The notes under the pieces are model-generated. The model had not been told where the DNA came from, did no database searches, and was given only the letters and a program-made list of their open reading frames with translations. Positions 8,132 through 17,322 of a stretch of DNA of 64,000 bases are shown here, piece after piece. How positions within the stretch are numbered: the stretch's first letter is position 1; each line of letters begins with the position of its first letter. This stretch comes from CAZJBS01 sp964544475 (lineage in GTDB: Bacteria; CLD3; SB21). The stretch covers positions 1 through 64,000 of the forward strand of contig CAZJBS010000005.1 of the NCBI GenBank assembly GCA_964544475.1, read 5' to 3'. The position numbers were made by a program, and so were the translations under genes.

Positions 8132-9303
8132 GAATCCTGGCCTGGGTTATCGTGTTGGGCGGAATCATGCCGCTGATGGCGCAGGAGAGCCCGACGGCGG
8201 AAGTTCGCAAAGACCTGGTACTCCTGCGTGCATGGATGAGAGACACGGCGGCGCTTCGCGACACGACGGACTTTGAACACGGTCATGTATTTGATTTGGT
8301 CTTCGACTGGGACGACATCGCCCGCCGTGCGCTCCGGGAAAACTGGATCAACCTGAGCAAATCCTGGCAGCCCCGATTGGTCAAGGCCTTTCGCCGGCGA
8401 TTGATCACCGGGCTGAGCGGTTTCGCCGGCGCCCTGGACGTCTCGTTGGCGAATGACCGGTTGCGATGGGGCGATGAAACGGTGACGGACACCGAGGCCC
8501 GCGTCGCCTTTGACGTATTGCGCCGCGACGAATGGTTTCGCGTAAATGTCCGATTGACCATGAGATCGGGCGAGTGGAAGATATATGAAATCCGCACCGG
8601 GGATGTTCGATGGATCGGCAGCCTGCTGGAATCGTATGACGCCATGATCTCCGAAGGATACCACCTCGAATACGTTGAATCACTCATTCTGCAATCCGGA
8701 CGCGTGAGTGTCGATGATTTTTCGACGCCCGGCGAACGTTCCTTTCCCCGTCAATGGGGTTGGCGAAAAAAAGACGATGACCTCGTGCGGCAGCGATTGC
8801 TGTTTCAGACAGCCACCGAAGCGAACAACCGATACCTGGCCATCCGCTCCTCCCGTCATGCCGTGACGTTGGTGAAACCGGTCAGCCTGCCGGTCTCGGA
8901 CATGAAGTATCTGTCCTGGAAATGGAGAATTCGCCGCAGCGACAGTACGACGATGCCCCCGGGACGGCTCGCGGGCATCGCCGTGATCTTCTATCAAAAC
9001 TGGTTGGGTGTGCCGGTCACGATTCTTTACGAATGGAGTGGGTCTGTGAAGCCTTGTGCGGTGATCAAGGATGAGGGGTTTTTCTACGACACGTACGTCC
9101 GCGTATTAAGATCCGGTTTGGCGGGGTCCGGTTGGCAGGAGGAACGCATCGACGTTCTGGCCGACTATCGTCGTCTGTTTGGCGGTGACCCACCGGAGCA
9201 GATCGTCGGGGTTTACGTTGTCGGATCTACCGAAGCGGTGGAAGCCGATTTTGACGATATCGAATTCATGAGGGTGTCATCGTATCAGTCCTGCCCGCCC
9301 TGA
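8128..9303 (+). CDS. Secreted MlaC-like / DUF3047 fusion protein
   Basis: A 391-residue protein with an N-terminal signal peptide (MRILAWVIVLGGIMPLMAQE). Residues about 20-190 resemble MlaC/Ttg2D periplasmic phospholipid carriers: an FDWDDIARRAL-type segment, a helix with LVKAFRRRLITGLSGF, and WKIYEIRTGDVRWIGSL, where MlaC proteins have WKvyDv.veGvSl. Residues about 205-385 resemble DUF3047: LSWKWRIRR, then AGIAVIFYQNW, and ERIDVLADYRRLFG with GVYVVGSTEAVEADFDDIEF. The start overlaps the lpxH stop (ATGA), so lnt, lpxH and this gene form an envelope-lipid unit. Both domain calls rest on recognised motifs, not on a search. A role in lipid handling in the periplasm is inference. Confidence 0.72.
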   Translation: MRILAWVIVLGGIMPLMAQESPTAEVRKDLVLLRAWMRDTAALRDTTDFEHGHVFDLVFDWDDIARRALRENWINLSKSWQPRLVKAFRRRLITGLSGFAGALDVSLANDRLRWGDETVTDTEARVAFDVLRRDEWFRVNVRLTMRSGEWKIYEIRTGDVRWIGSLLESYDAMISEGYHLEYVESLILQSGRVSVDDFSTPGERSFPRQWGWRKKDDDLVRQRLLFQTATEANNRYLAIRSSRHAVTLVKPVSLPVSDMKYLSWKWRIRRSDSTTMPPGRLAGIAVIFYQNWLGVPVTILYEWSGSVKPCAVIKDEGFFYDTYVRVLRSGLAGSGWQEERIDVLADYRRLFGGDPPEQIVGVYVVGSTEAVEADFDDIEFMRVSSYQSCPP

Positions 9304-9322
9304 CCGCACACCGGGAATAACT

Positions 9323-10399
9323 TTAGAGGTTCTCGAGGATGTGCCGGATTCGTTCCGCCGCATGGCCGTCCCACAATTCAGGAACGGCGCCCGTCTTATA
9401 GGTACCATTGATAATCGTGTCGACGTGACGTTGTATGATCAGCGGATCCGTGCCGACAAGCGTATTGGAGCCGACATCCTGGGTCACCGGCCTTTCCGTG
9501 TTTTCCCGCATCGTCAGACAAGGTACCCGTAAATACGTCGTTTCCTCCTGGAGGCCTCCCGAATCCGTAAGGACGAGCCGCGCCCGACGTACGAGGCTGA
9601 GGAAATCAATATAGCCAAGCGGTTCCATCAACCGGAGGTTTTTCATCTGCCGGACCCGGTCCATCAGGCCGAATGATTCCAGCATCTTTGAGCTTCGCGG
9701 ATGGATGGGAAAGAGAACCGTGAGGCGTTGTTGGATCGAATCCAGTATACCCAGTATGTTCTTCAACGACTCCTCGTGGTCCACATTGGACGGGCGGTGC
9801 AGTGTCACCAGCGCATACGGATTGGGCCCCACATCCAAACGCCGGTCGTCCAGTTTGTTCAGGGCAAATGCAAGCGAATCGATCATCACATTGCCGGTGA
9901 AAAAAATACGGTCCGCCGGTTTGCCCTCCTTGATGAGATTTTCGGTACCCGCCTTCTCGGTGGTGAACAGATAATCCGACAGGGCGTCCGTGACAAGGCG
10001 GTTGATTTCTTCCGGCATGGTCCGATCAAAACTCCGAAGGCCGGCCTCGACGTGGGCCACGGGGATGCGCAGTTTGGCGGCGGTCACCGAACAGGCCAGG
10101 GTGCTGTTCACATCCCCAACAACCAACACCAGATCCGGTTTTTCTTTTTCCAGGACTTCTTCAAACCGGGTCAAAACCTCCGCCGTTTGACGGGCATGCG
10201 ATCCCGAACCCACGTTGAGGTGAATGTCGGGTTCGGGTATTTCCAGATCGGAAAAAAAGACATCCGACATACGAACATCGTAATGCTGGCCGGTATGCAC
10301 CAGTAACGGGCGGATTTTCGCCGATTGACGGAACTGCCGCATCAGAGGCGCAATCTTCATGAAGTTGGGCCGTGCCCCAGCCACGTTGATGATTTTCAA
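9323..10399 (-). CDS. wecB: UDP-N-acetylglucosamine 2-epimerase (non-hydrolysing)
   Basis: Interconverts UDP-GlcNAc and UDP-ManNAc for surface polysaccharide synthesis. The 358-residue protein opens KIINVAGARPNFMKIAPL, and shows HTGQHYDVRMSD, GDVNSTLA, VEAGLRSFDRTMPEEINR and LTDSGGLQEE, all typical of WecB/MnaA. TTG at 10399 is chosen: GGAG (10408-10411, read on the minus strand) lies eight bases upstream, and it aligns with the family N-terminus; a longer frame to 10459 would overlap the next gene. It follows the WbpA-like gene by 22 bases in the same direction, so both probably belong to one nucleotide-sugar operon. Confidence 0.94.
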   Translation of the reverse strand: MKIINVAGARPNFMKIAPLMRQFRQSAKIRPLLVHTGQHYDVRMSDVFFSDLEIPEPDIHLNVGSGSHARQTAEVLTRFEEVLEKEKPDLVLVVGDVNSTLACSVTAAKLRIPVAHVEAGLRSFDRTMPEEINRLVTDALSDYLFTTEKAGTENLIKEGKPADRIFFTGNVMIDSLAFALNKLDDRRLDVGPNPYALVTLHRPSNVDHEESLKNILGILDSIQQRLTVLFPIHPRSSKMLESFGLMDRVRQMKNLRLMEPLGYIDFLSLVRRARLVLTDSGGLQEETTYLRVPCLTMRENTERPVTQDVGSNTLVGTDPLIIQRHVDTIINGTYKTGAVPELWDGHAAERIRHILENL

Positions 10400-10421
10400 C
10401 AGAGGATCTCCAAAGGCAAGA

Positions 10422-11753
10422 TTATTTGAATACGTTCGTGCCCGAACCCAGGAGCACAATCTTCTCGCGGTGGTGCGTCACCGCTTTCGTCGAATTCCGG
10501 GAATCCACAACCAGCGGAGCGTGTTCCACGATTTGATTCATGTCGTAGAGACTGTGGTCTGTACCGATGAACACGCAATCGACGCTCTTGAGAAGTTCAG
10601 GCGTCAGGGGTTTCGAGTGAAAATGACGACCGGCCAAAGCCACCTCCGGCACGTGGGGATCGTTGTATTGGATGTTCTCCAAACCCTTTTGCATCATGAT
10701 CTCCATGACTTTCAGGGACGGCGAATGGCGGATGTCATCAACATCCTTCTTGAAGGAGGCCCCCAGGACAAGGATCTTCGCGCGCTTGAGGGGAATGCCG
10801 CGGAATGCCAGCGCTTCGACGATCATGCTGTACACATAAAATGGCATGTCTTCGTTGATTTCAGCGGCCAATTCGATGAAGTTGGTATGGAAATCGTAAC
10901 CCCGCGCCTTCCAGGACAAATAATACGGATCGATCAGGATGCAGTGACCTCCGATCCCGGGCCCCGGATAAAAAGGCATGAACCCAAAAGGCTTGGTCGA
11001 CGCCGCCTGGATGACTTCCCACATATTGATACCGCCCATGCGGTCACACATCTGGGCGAGTTCATTGACGAGCGCAATATTGACGCTCCTGAAAATATTT
11101 TCCAGCAGTTTGGTCATTTCCGCAATCCGCGGGCTGGACACCGGGACCACTTTCTGAATGACCTGGGCATTGATCTGGCAGGCCAGTTCGGTGCATCGCG
11201 GCGTCAGACCACCCACCACGACCGGCGTGTTGGCGGTCGTAAATTTCTTATTGCCCGGATCGATGCGTTCCGGTGAAAACGCCAGATGGAAATCCGTACC
11301 GGCCTTCAGACCGGTTTTTTCCAGAATGGGCTGGACCACGCCTTCCGTGGTTTCAGGGAAGGTCGTGCTTTTGAGAATAATCAGATGTTCCTTTCTGAGT
11401 CCCCTGGCAATTTCGCGGGTGGCATCGACAATAAATGAAACGTCCGGCTCTTTGTTGTCCGTAAAGGGCGTCGGCACACAGATAAAAATAACGTCGACCT
11501 CTTTGACCTGATCATACGACGTCGTGGCCTTGAGCCGGCCCGATTGCAGGCAACGCGCGAAGCGGTCATTCGGAATATCTTCGATATAGTTCCTGCCCTG
11601 ATTGATGCTGTCGATCTTCTGGCGATCCACATCAATACCCAGCGTGTCATAGCCGTTGTCGGCAAATTCAACAGCCAACGGCAGGCCGACGTATCCGAGC
11701 CCTACAATACCGATGCGGGATTTTTTCTCTCTGATGCGAATTTCAAGACTCAT
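10422..11753 (-). CDS. wbpA: UDP-N-acetyl-D-glucosamine 6-dehydrogenase (WbpA type nucleotide-sugar dehydrogenase)
   Basis: NAD-dependent four-electron oxidation of a UDP-HexNAc sugar to its uronate. The 443-residue enzyme has IGIVGLGYVGLPLAVEF at the N-terminus, SPERIDPGNKKF, EMTKLLENIFRSVNIALVNE and the catalytic cysteine in GPGIGGHCILIDPYYL. The STKPFGFMPFYPGPGIGGH stretch closely resembles P. aeruginosa WbpA, which favours UDP-GlcNAc. A UDP-ManNAc dehydrogenase (WecC) is the alternative, since the adjacent epimerase makes UDP-ManNAc. Product sugars would feed a capsule or O-antigen, but no polymerase or flippase genes are in view. Confidence 0.88.
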   Translation of the reverse strand: MSLEIRIREKKSRIGIVGLGYVGLPLAVEFADNGYDTLGIDVDRQKIDSINQGRNYIEDIPNDRFARCLQSGRLKATTSYDQVKEVDVIFICVPTPFTDNKEPDVSFIVDATREIARGLRKEHLIILKSTTFPETTEGVVQPILEKTGLKAGTDFHLAFSPERIDPGNKKFTTANTPVVVGGLTPRCTELACQINAQVIQKVVPVSSPRIAEMTKLLENIFRSVNIALVNELAQMCDRMGGINMWEVIQAASTKPFGFMPFYPGPGIGGHCILIDPYYLSWKARGYDFHTNFIELAAEINEDMPFYVYSMIVEALAFRGIPLKRAKILVLGASFKKDVDDIRHSPSLKVMEIMMQKGLENIQYNDPHVPEVALAGRHFHSKPLTPELLKSVDCVFIGTDHSLYDMNQIVEHAPLVVDSRNSTKAVTHHREKIVLLGSGTNVFK

Positions 11754-11829
11754 ACTTCCGCCTGTTTGGTGAATGTTTTTGAACGCGGGCGCAATTAAGC
11801 AAAAACGTCACGTGAAAGCAAGGGAAAGG

Positions 11830-13143
11830 TCAGGCCAAAAAACCACGACCCACGCCTTCGTACGCAAATCCCATGGCCCGGATATCCCGGGGATCATACA
11901 CATTCCGGCAATCCACAAGATTGTGAGCTTTCATGTCATTCTTGATACGGTTGAAATCCAGCTCACGAAATTCATTCCATTCGGTGACCAGGACGAGGCA
12001 ATCGGCGCCCTTCGCGGCCTCATACGCGTTGGCCGCATAGGTGATCCCCGGAAACAGGCCGCGCATGATATCCATGGCCGCCGGGTCGTAGGCCGTCACG
12101 CGGCCGCCTTCCTGCAGAATGTGTTCGATAATTACCAGCGACGTCGCGTCACGGGTGTCATCGGTATTGGGCTTGAAACTGAGGCCCAGCAGGGCGATGT
12201 GTTTGCCTTTGATGTCTCCGGTGAGCTTCTTGATTTTCTCGAACATCCTGAGTTTTTGCCTTTCGTTGGAATCGATGGCCGCTTTGGTGACGAGCGACGG
12301 CCTATCGACTTCCTGGGACGTCTGCCAGAGCGCCAGCGTATCCTTCGGGAAACACGATCCGCCATACCCGCCGCCGGCATGAAGAAATTTCGGACTGATA
12401 CGACCGTCCAATCCCATGGCCTTGGCCACGACTTTGACGTCGGCGCCGATCTTCTCGCAGATGTTGGCGATTTCATTGATGAAAGAAATCTTGACGGCGA
12501 GAAAGGCATTGGAGGCATACTTGATCATCTCGGACGATTCGACATTGGTGATGACCATCGGTGTCTCATTGAGGTACAATGGACGGTAGATCGCCTTCAT
12601 GATTTCGGTGGCCCGGTCACTCGTCGATCCGATGACCACGCGGTCCGGCCGCATAAAATCCTCGACCGCCGACCCTTCCCGGAGGAATTCAGGATTGCTG
12701 ACCACGTCGAATTCGCCGTCCTTCGGTCCCTTTTCCTTGAGGATCTTTCTCACTTTTCCGCCCGTGCCTGCCGGTACCGTGCTCTTCGTCACGACCACTT
12801 TGTAGCCGTTCATATTGGCGGCAATATCCTCGGACACTTTGAAAACGATACGCAGGTCGGCTTCCCCGCCTTCGCCCGGAGGCGTGCCCACGGCGATGAA
12901 AATGACTTCTGAATCACGGATCGCCTGATGCACATTCGTCGTAAACAAGAGCCGCCCTTGTTTCACGTTGCGCTCGACGACTTCTTCCAGCCCGGGCTCG
13001 TAGATCGGAATAAGGCCTTTCTTGAGTTTCTCAATCTTGTCGTTGTCAATGTCTGAACACGTGACATGATTGCCAAAATCCGCCAGACACGCGCCGGTGA
13101 CCAGTCCGACATATCCGGTTCCAACCACACAAATCTTTTTCAC
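11830..13143 (-). CDS. ugd: UDP-glucose 6-dehydrogenase
   Basis: Oxidises UDP-glucose to UDP-glucuronate in the cytosol. The 437-residue protein carries the N-terminal NAD motif VVGTGYVGLVTGACLA, the segments VGTPPGEGGEADL and NPEFLREGSAVEDF, and the catalytic cysteine in GGGYGGSCFPKD (about residue 260). The C-terminal domain has LGLSFKPNTDDTRDA. It lies 76 bases upstream of the WbpA-type gene in the same direction, forming a nucleotide-sugar supply cluster with it and wecB. Confidence 0.95.
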   Translation of the reverse strand: MKKICVVGTGYVGLVTGACLADFGNHVTCSDIDNDKIEKLKKGLIPIYEPGLEEVVERNVKQGRLLFTTNVHQAIRDSEVIFIAVGTPPGEGGEADLRIVFKVSEDIAANMNGYKVVVTKSTVPAGTGGKVRKILKEKGPKDGEFDVVSNPEFLREGSAVEDFMRPDRVVIGSTSDRATEIMKAIYRPLYLNETPMVITNVESSEMIKYASNAFLAVKISFINEIANICEKIGADVKVVAKAMGLDGRISPKFLHAGGGYGGSCFPKDTLALWQTSQEVDRPSLVTKAAIDSNERQKLRMFEKIKKLTGDIKGKHIALLGLSFKPNTDDTRDATSLVIIEHILQEGGRVTAYDPAAMDIMRGLFPGITYAANAYEAAKGADCLVLVTEWNEFRELDFNRIKNDMKAHNLVDCRNVYDPRDIRAMGFAYEGVGRGFLA

Positions 13144-13172
13144 GCTCGCGCTCCGTAAGTTAGGATGACAGG

Positions 13173-13970
13173 TTAAGGCGTCTCTTTGATCCGGGTCAGG
13201 GCTTCACGGGCCGCCAGTTGTTCCGCATCTTTTTTTGTTCGTCCGTGTCCGACGCCGAGGACTTCGTCTTGAACCAGCACTTCCACGGTGAATTCCTTCT
13301 GATGTTCCGGCCCCGATTGGCTGACGAGGGCGTATGAGGGCATGCCCCGGTCGTGACTTTGCGTAAACTCCAGGAGTTCGCCTTTGTAATTATGGTTGTC
13401 TTCATCAACGAGAATCGTGTCAATATCGTTCAGCACATGCGTAAGGACAAATCGCCGGGCGTGGTCGTAGCCGCCGTCGATGAGGATGGCGCCAAGGATC
13501 GATTCCAACACATCTGCCAGTATGGAGACCCTGGACCTGCCGCCCGACTTCTCCTCGCCATCGCTGATCAAAACAAATTCGCCAAGACCCAGCCTGTCCG
13601 CTCGTTGGGCCAGGACCCGTTTGTTGACGAGCAAAGCTTTGCTCTTGGTCAGGTCGCCTTCTTCGTGTTCCGGAAATCTCTGGAAGAGGTATTCGGACAC
13701 GACAAGATTGAGCGCCGCATCGCCGAGGAATTCCAACCGTTCGTAGGAGTCGATGCGAGCTTCATTGCTGAGACTGACGTACGATCGATGTTTCAGGGCC
13801 TGGATGAAAATATCCGGATGGCGGATGGCGTACTCCATCCGTGCTTCAAGAGCTTTCAGGTTGACGGGGGCCCGGCGCCTGCCGCCAGGCGCAGTCTTGA
13901 GAAAGGGGAGCAGCGTCTGCAGAAAGCGAAACCACATCCGCGGGTCGCGCCCGCGCCGATCATTACCCAT
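13173..13970 (-). CDS. rnc: Ribonuclease III
   Basis: Double-stranded RNA endonuclease for rRNA and mRNA processing. The 265-residue protein has the RNase III signature ERLEFLGDAALN (about residues 78-89), the second metal site DVLESILGAIL (about 152-162), and a C-terminal dsRNA-binding domain (KGELLEFTQ through KKDAEQLAAREAL). A 35-residue arginine-rich extension precedes the catalytic domain. It is the last gene of the fatty-acid cluster, 11 bases after fabF, an arrangement seen in many bacteria. Confidence 0.95.
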   Translation of the reverse strand: MGNDRRGRDPRMWFRFLQTLLPFLKTAPGGRRRAPVNLKALEARMEYAIRHPDIFIQALKHRSYVSLSNEARIDSYERLEFLGDAALNLVVSEYLFQRFPEHEEGDLTKSKALLVNKRVLAQRADRLGLGEFVLISDGEEKSGGRSRVSILADVLESILGAILIDGGYDHARRFVLTHVLNDIDTILVDEDNHNYKGELLEFTQSHDRGMPSYALVSQSGPEHQKEFTVEVLVQDEVLGVGHGRTKKDAEQLAAREALTRIKETP

Positions 13971-13981
13971 ACGGCATCAGT

Positions 13982-15226
13982 CTAGTCCTGATATTTTTTC
14001 ACCACCAGACACGTATTGTGCCCTCCGAATCCGAAAGTATTGGACAGGGCCGCCCGCACGGGCCGCTCAACAGCCCGGTTTGGTACATAGTTGAGATCGC
14101 AGGCCTCGTCCGGCACTTCATAATTGATGGTCGGCGGCACCCTGGAATGAACGATGGACATGGTCGTCGCAATGAACTCCACGCCGCCGGCGGCGCCGAG
14201 CAGATGGCCGGTCATGGACTTCGTGGAACTGACCAGCAGATCGTAGGCGTGGTCGCCGAAGACGGTTTTTATGGCGGCGGTTTCGTTCTTGTCGTTGTAT
14301 TCCGTCGATGTCCCGTGGGCGTTGATGTAATCAATGTCCGTCGGTTTCAGGCCGGCGTCGTTGAGCGCGATTTGCATCGCCCGCGCGGCGCCTTCGCCGC
14401 CTTCCGCCGGGGCCGTGATATGAAACGCGTCGTCCGTGTAACCGATACCGGCCAGTTCGGCATAGATGGACGCTCCGCGCTTCCTGGCATGATTCAATTC
14501 CTCAAGTACGACGATGCCGGCGCCTTCGCCCATCACAAACCCATCGCGATTCTTGTCAAACGGACGGCTGGCCTTTTTGAAATCGTCGTTGCGGGTGGAC
14601 AGGGCTTTCAGGGCGTTGAACCCGGCCACGCCCATACGGCAAATGCCCGCTTCGGTACCGCCGCAAACCATCGCATCGGCGTCACCGCGCTGGATCAGCA
14701 TGGCCGCATCGCCAATGGCATGACTGCCGGTCGCGCAGGCCGAAACCGTCGCATAGTTGGGGCCCTTAAGGCCAAATGTGATGGCCACCTGGCCCGCCGC
14801 AATATCGATGATGATCATGGGAATGAAAAACGGGCTGATACGCTGGGGCCCTTTTTGCATGTATATTTCAAATTGTTCCTCGAATGTGCGAAAACCTCCG
14901 ATACCGCTGCCGATGATGCAACCGATGCGGTTGGGGTCGAGCGCAGCCAAATTCATTTTGGCATCATCCAGAGCCATCTTGGACGCGGCCACGGCAAACT
15001 GGGTAAACCGGTCTGCCCGACGTGCTTCCTTCTTGTCCATGTACGCCGCCGGATCGAAGCCCCGCACTTCGGCGGCAAACCGGGTTTCGTGGGCTGACGC
15101 GTCGAACAGCGTGATGAGGTCCACGCCGTTGCGCCCTTCCATCATACCCTTCCAAAGTTCCTCCGCGGTATGGCCGATGGGTGTAACGGCCCCCATTCCG
15201 GTTACGACCACTCTGCGATCACGCAT
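13982..15226 (-). CDS. fabF: 3-oxoacyl-[acyl-carrier-protein] synthase II
   Basis: Elongating condensing enzyme of type II fatty acid synthesis. The 414-residue protein has the nucleophile Cys164 in VSACATGSHA and the two histidines in NAHGTSTEYND and KSMTGHLLGAAG, the Cys-His-His set of KAS I/II. GFGFGGHN-type residues close the protein (NTFGFGGHNTCLV). It stands directly downstream of acpP, after an intergenic hairpin. Confidence 0.97.
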   Translation of the reverse strand: MRDRRVVVTGMGAVTPIGHTAEELWKGMMEGRNGVDLITLFDASAHETRFAAEVRGFDPAAYMDKKEARRADRFTQFAVAASKMALDDAKMNLAALDPNRIGCIIGSGIGGFRTFEEQFEIYMQKGPQRISPFFIPMIIIDIAAGQVAITFGLKGPNYATVSACATGSHAIGDAAMLIQRGDADAMVCGGTEAGICRMGVAGFNALKALSTRNDDFKKASRPFDKNRDGFVMGEGAGIVVLEELNHARKRGASIYAELAGIGYTDDAFHITAPAEGGEGAARAMQIALNDAGLKPTDIDYINAHGTSTEYNDKNETAAIKTVFGDHAYDLLVSSTKSMTGHLLGAAGGVEFIATTMSIVHSRVPPTINYEVPDEACDLNYVPNRAVERPVRAALSNTFGFGGHNTCLVVKKYQD

Positions 15227-15276
15227 ACATTCTCCTTTGCTACTCTATGTGTATCGGCATCCTTGGGCACTGTAAG

Positions 15277-15305
15277 AGGCCAATGCGCGTACAGCCCATT
15301 GGCCT
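15277..15305 (-). other. Intergenic hairpin between acpP and fabF
   Basis: AGGCCAATG (15277-15285) and CATTGGCCT (15297-15305) form a perfect nine-base stem with an 11-base loop. No U-run follows on the minus strand, so it is more likely an mRNA-stabilising or processing structure that lets acpP be made in excess than a full terminator. Confidence 0.5.
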
Positions 15306-15317
15306 TTACCTTAACGC

Positions 15318-15575
15318 CTACTTCCCGAGTTTGGCGACGAGATATTCGATCGTCGATCCAACCGTCGTCAGTTTGGCCGCTTCCTCCTCCGGTATCTTCT
15401 CGCCCAAACCGAACGAATCTTCAAACTCCATCACGAGTTCCACCTGGTCGAGGGAATCCGCGCCAAGATCTTCGACGTAGGACGCCGAGGTCGTGACTTC
15501 GCCTTCCGTCACGCCGAGCTTCTTGACGATGATCTCCTTGACTTTGGCCTCGATCTCTGTTCTGGTCATGTTCAT
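15318..15575 (-). CDS. acpP: Acyl carrier protein
   Basis: Small acidic carrier that holds growing acyl chains on a phosphopantetheine arm. The 85-residue product has the attachment serine at Ser41 in LGADSLDQVELVMEFED, the canonical DSL motif. The length and acidic helices are typical. It lies between fabG and fabF, and a hairpin follows it. Confidence 0.97.
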   Translation of the reverse strand: MNMTRTEIEAKVKEIIVKKLGVTEGEVTTSASYVEDLGADSLDQVELVMEFEDSFGLGEKIPEEEAAKLTTVGSTIEYLVAKLGK

Positions 15576-15628
15576 TCTCCTTGAAGGTTAGGGGTTATTG
15601 AAAAAAAGGCTCCATGGAATTGTCTTTG

Positions 15629-16378
15629 TCATCGGATCACGCGTCCGCCGTCCACTTGAATAATCTGTCCGGTCACATACGACGCTTCAGGCCCCGCCAG
15701 AAAAGCCACCACGTGCGCGACTTCTTCCGCCGTGCCCGCCCGGCCGAGCGGAATGAACTTCAGTATGTCGTTCACGACCGCTTCCGGAAAATCCCGGGTC
15801 ATGTCGGTCAGAATATATCCAGGCGCCACCGAATTGACCGTGATGCCAAAAGGCGCCAGTTCTTTGGCCGTGGCCATCATCAGGCCGTCGATGCCCGCTT
15901 TGGACGCCGCGTAATTGGCCTGGAATGGGTTGCCGCCGAGCGCGACCACGGACGACAGGAAGAGAATCCGGCCGCTCCGTTGCTTCATCATCAGGCGCGC
16001 CGCATGTCGCGTGCACAGAAACGCGCTCTTCAGGTTGTTCTCCATCACCCAGTTCCATTCGGCTTCGTCCATGCGCGCCACCAGGCTGTTGCGAAAAACG
16101 CCGGCGTTATTGACGAGAATGTCCAGCCGACCGAACCGCGCGATGGTTTCATCAAATAGCCGCCTGACGTCGGGTTCGAGCGAAACGTCCGCGCGCAGGC
16201 TCATCAGCCGGCCCGCCGTTCCGGTCGACGACAATGCCGCCTGCGTACGGTCCAGCGTCTCCGCGGAACGGCCGTTCAGCACCACCGAAGCTCCGCTTGT
16301 CAAAAAACATTCGGCAATGGCACGGCCGATTCCCCTTGAGGAACCCGTGACGATCGCCACTTTGCCATCCAGACGCAT
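15629..16378 (-). CDS. fabG: 3-oxoacyl-[acyl-carrier-protein] reductase
   Basis: NADPH-dependent reductase of the fatty acid cycle. The 249-residue short-chain dehydrogenase has TGSSRGIGRAIA (residues about 11-22), NNAG, the catalytic serine in LFLSSVVA, YAASKAGIDGL with the Tyr-Lys pair, and the C-terminal YVTGQIIQVDGG. Its ATG overlaps the fabD stop by one base (TGATG), indicating translational coupling. Confidence 0.96.
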   Translation of the reverse strand: MRLDGKVAIVTGSSRGIGRAIAECFLTSGASVVLNGRSAETLDRTQAALSSTGTAGRLMSLRADVSLEPDVRRLFDETIARFGRLDILVNNAGVFRNSLVARMDEAEWNWVMENNLKSAFLCTRHAARLMMKQRSGRILFLSSVVALGGNPFQANYAASKAGIDGLMMATAKELAPFGITVNSVAPGYILTDMTRDFPEAVVNDILKFIPLGRAGTAEEVAHVVAFLAGPEASYVTGQIIQVDGGRVIR

Positions 16379-17313
16379 CAGACTTTGAACTTGTCCAGTT
16401 CCTCCACATTACCGATACACTCGCCCGACACGGTTTTGTCAATGCGTTTGATCAACCCGGCGAGTACGTTGCCGGGGCCGATTTCGTAAAAGGCGCTTGC
16501 TCCGTCGGCGATCATGTGCGCGATGGACGACTCCCAACGGACGGCGCCCGTGATCTGTTCGATCAGGGATTCTTTGATGTCCGTCGCCGACGTGGTCGGC
16601 CGGGCCGTGACATTGACATAGACCGGCACCGCGGCGTCCCTGAGTACCGCCTTCTCCAATTGCGTGGCGACAGCCGCTTTGGCGGGTTCCATCAGCGGCG
16701 AATGAAACGCGCCGCTCACGACCAGTTCTTTGACCATTCGTGCGCCGCCGGCTTTCGCCAACTCCATGGCCTTATGCACACCGTCGACGGAACCGGAAAT
16801 CACAATCTGTCCCGGCGAATTGAAGTTGGCACACTGCACGATGCCCGATGCGGACGCCTCGCGGCAGAGGGCTTCGAGCGGTCCGGCATCCATGCCGATC
16901 ACGGCGGCCATGGTGCCTTTGCTCTTTTCACCAGCCGCCTGCATGGCCCCCGCGCGAACTTTCACGACCTGCAGGGCGTCTTCAAATGACATAACGCCCG
17001 CCGCAACCAGCGCCGAATATTCGCCCAAACTGTGCCCCGCGGTCATGTGGAAGACGACACGATCAGCGCCAAACTTCTGACGCAGGACCGTCAGGACGGC
17101 CACGCTGTGCGTAAAAATCGCCGGCTGTGTGACACGTGTTTGTTTCAGTTCTTCCTCGGGTCCTTCAAACGAAATCCGCGCCAGGTCAACGCCGAGAATC
17201 CGCGAGGCCGACGCGTAGAGGTCCTGCACGGCCGGAAACACATCGTACAACGATTTGCCCATGCCGACATATTGGGAACCCTGTCCCGGAAACACCAAGG
17301 CGATTTTGTTCAT
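16378..17313 (-). CDS. fabD: Malonyl-CoA:ACP transacylase
   Basis: Loads malonate onto ACP. The 311-residue protein begins KIALVFPGQGSQYVGMGK, has the nucleophile in GHSLGEYSALVAAG (about residue 95), the catalytic histidine in SGAFHSPLM (about 205), and an arginine-containing FRLGHSPL-equivalent region. It begins nine bases after fabH and overlaps fabG by one base. Confidence 0.96.
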   Translation of the reverse strand: MNKIALVFPGQGSQYVGMGKSLYDVFPAVQDLYASASRILGVDLARISFEGPEEELKQTRVTQPAIFTHSVAVLTVLRQKFGADRVVFHMTAGHSLGEYSALVAAGVMSFEDALQVVKVRAGAMQAAGEKSKGTMAAVIGMDAGPLEALCREASASGIVQCANFNSPGQIVISGSVDGVHKAMELAKAGGARMVKELVVSGAFHSPLMEPAKAAVATQLEKAVLRDAAVPVYVNVTARPTTSATDIKESLIEQITGAVRWESSIAHMIADGASAFYEIGPGNVLAGLIKRIDKTVSGECIGNVEELDKFKV

Positions 17314-17322
17314 CGGACGACC

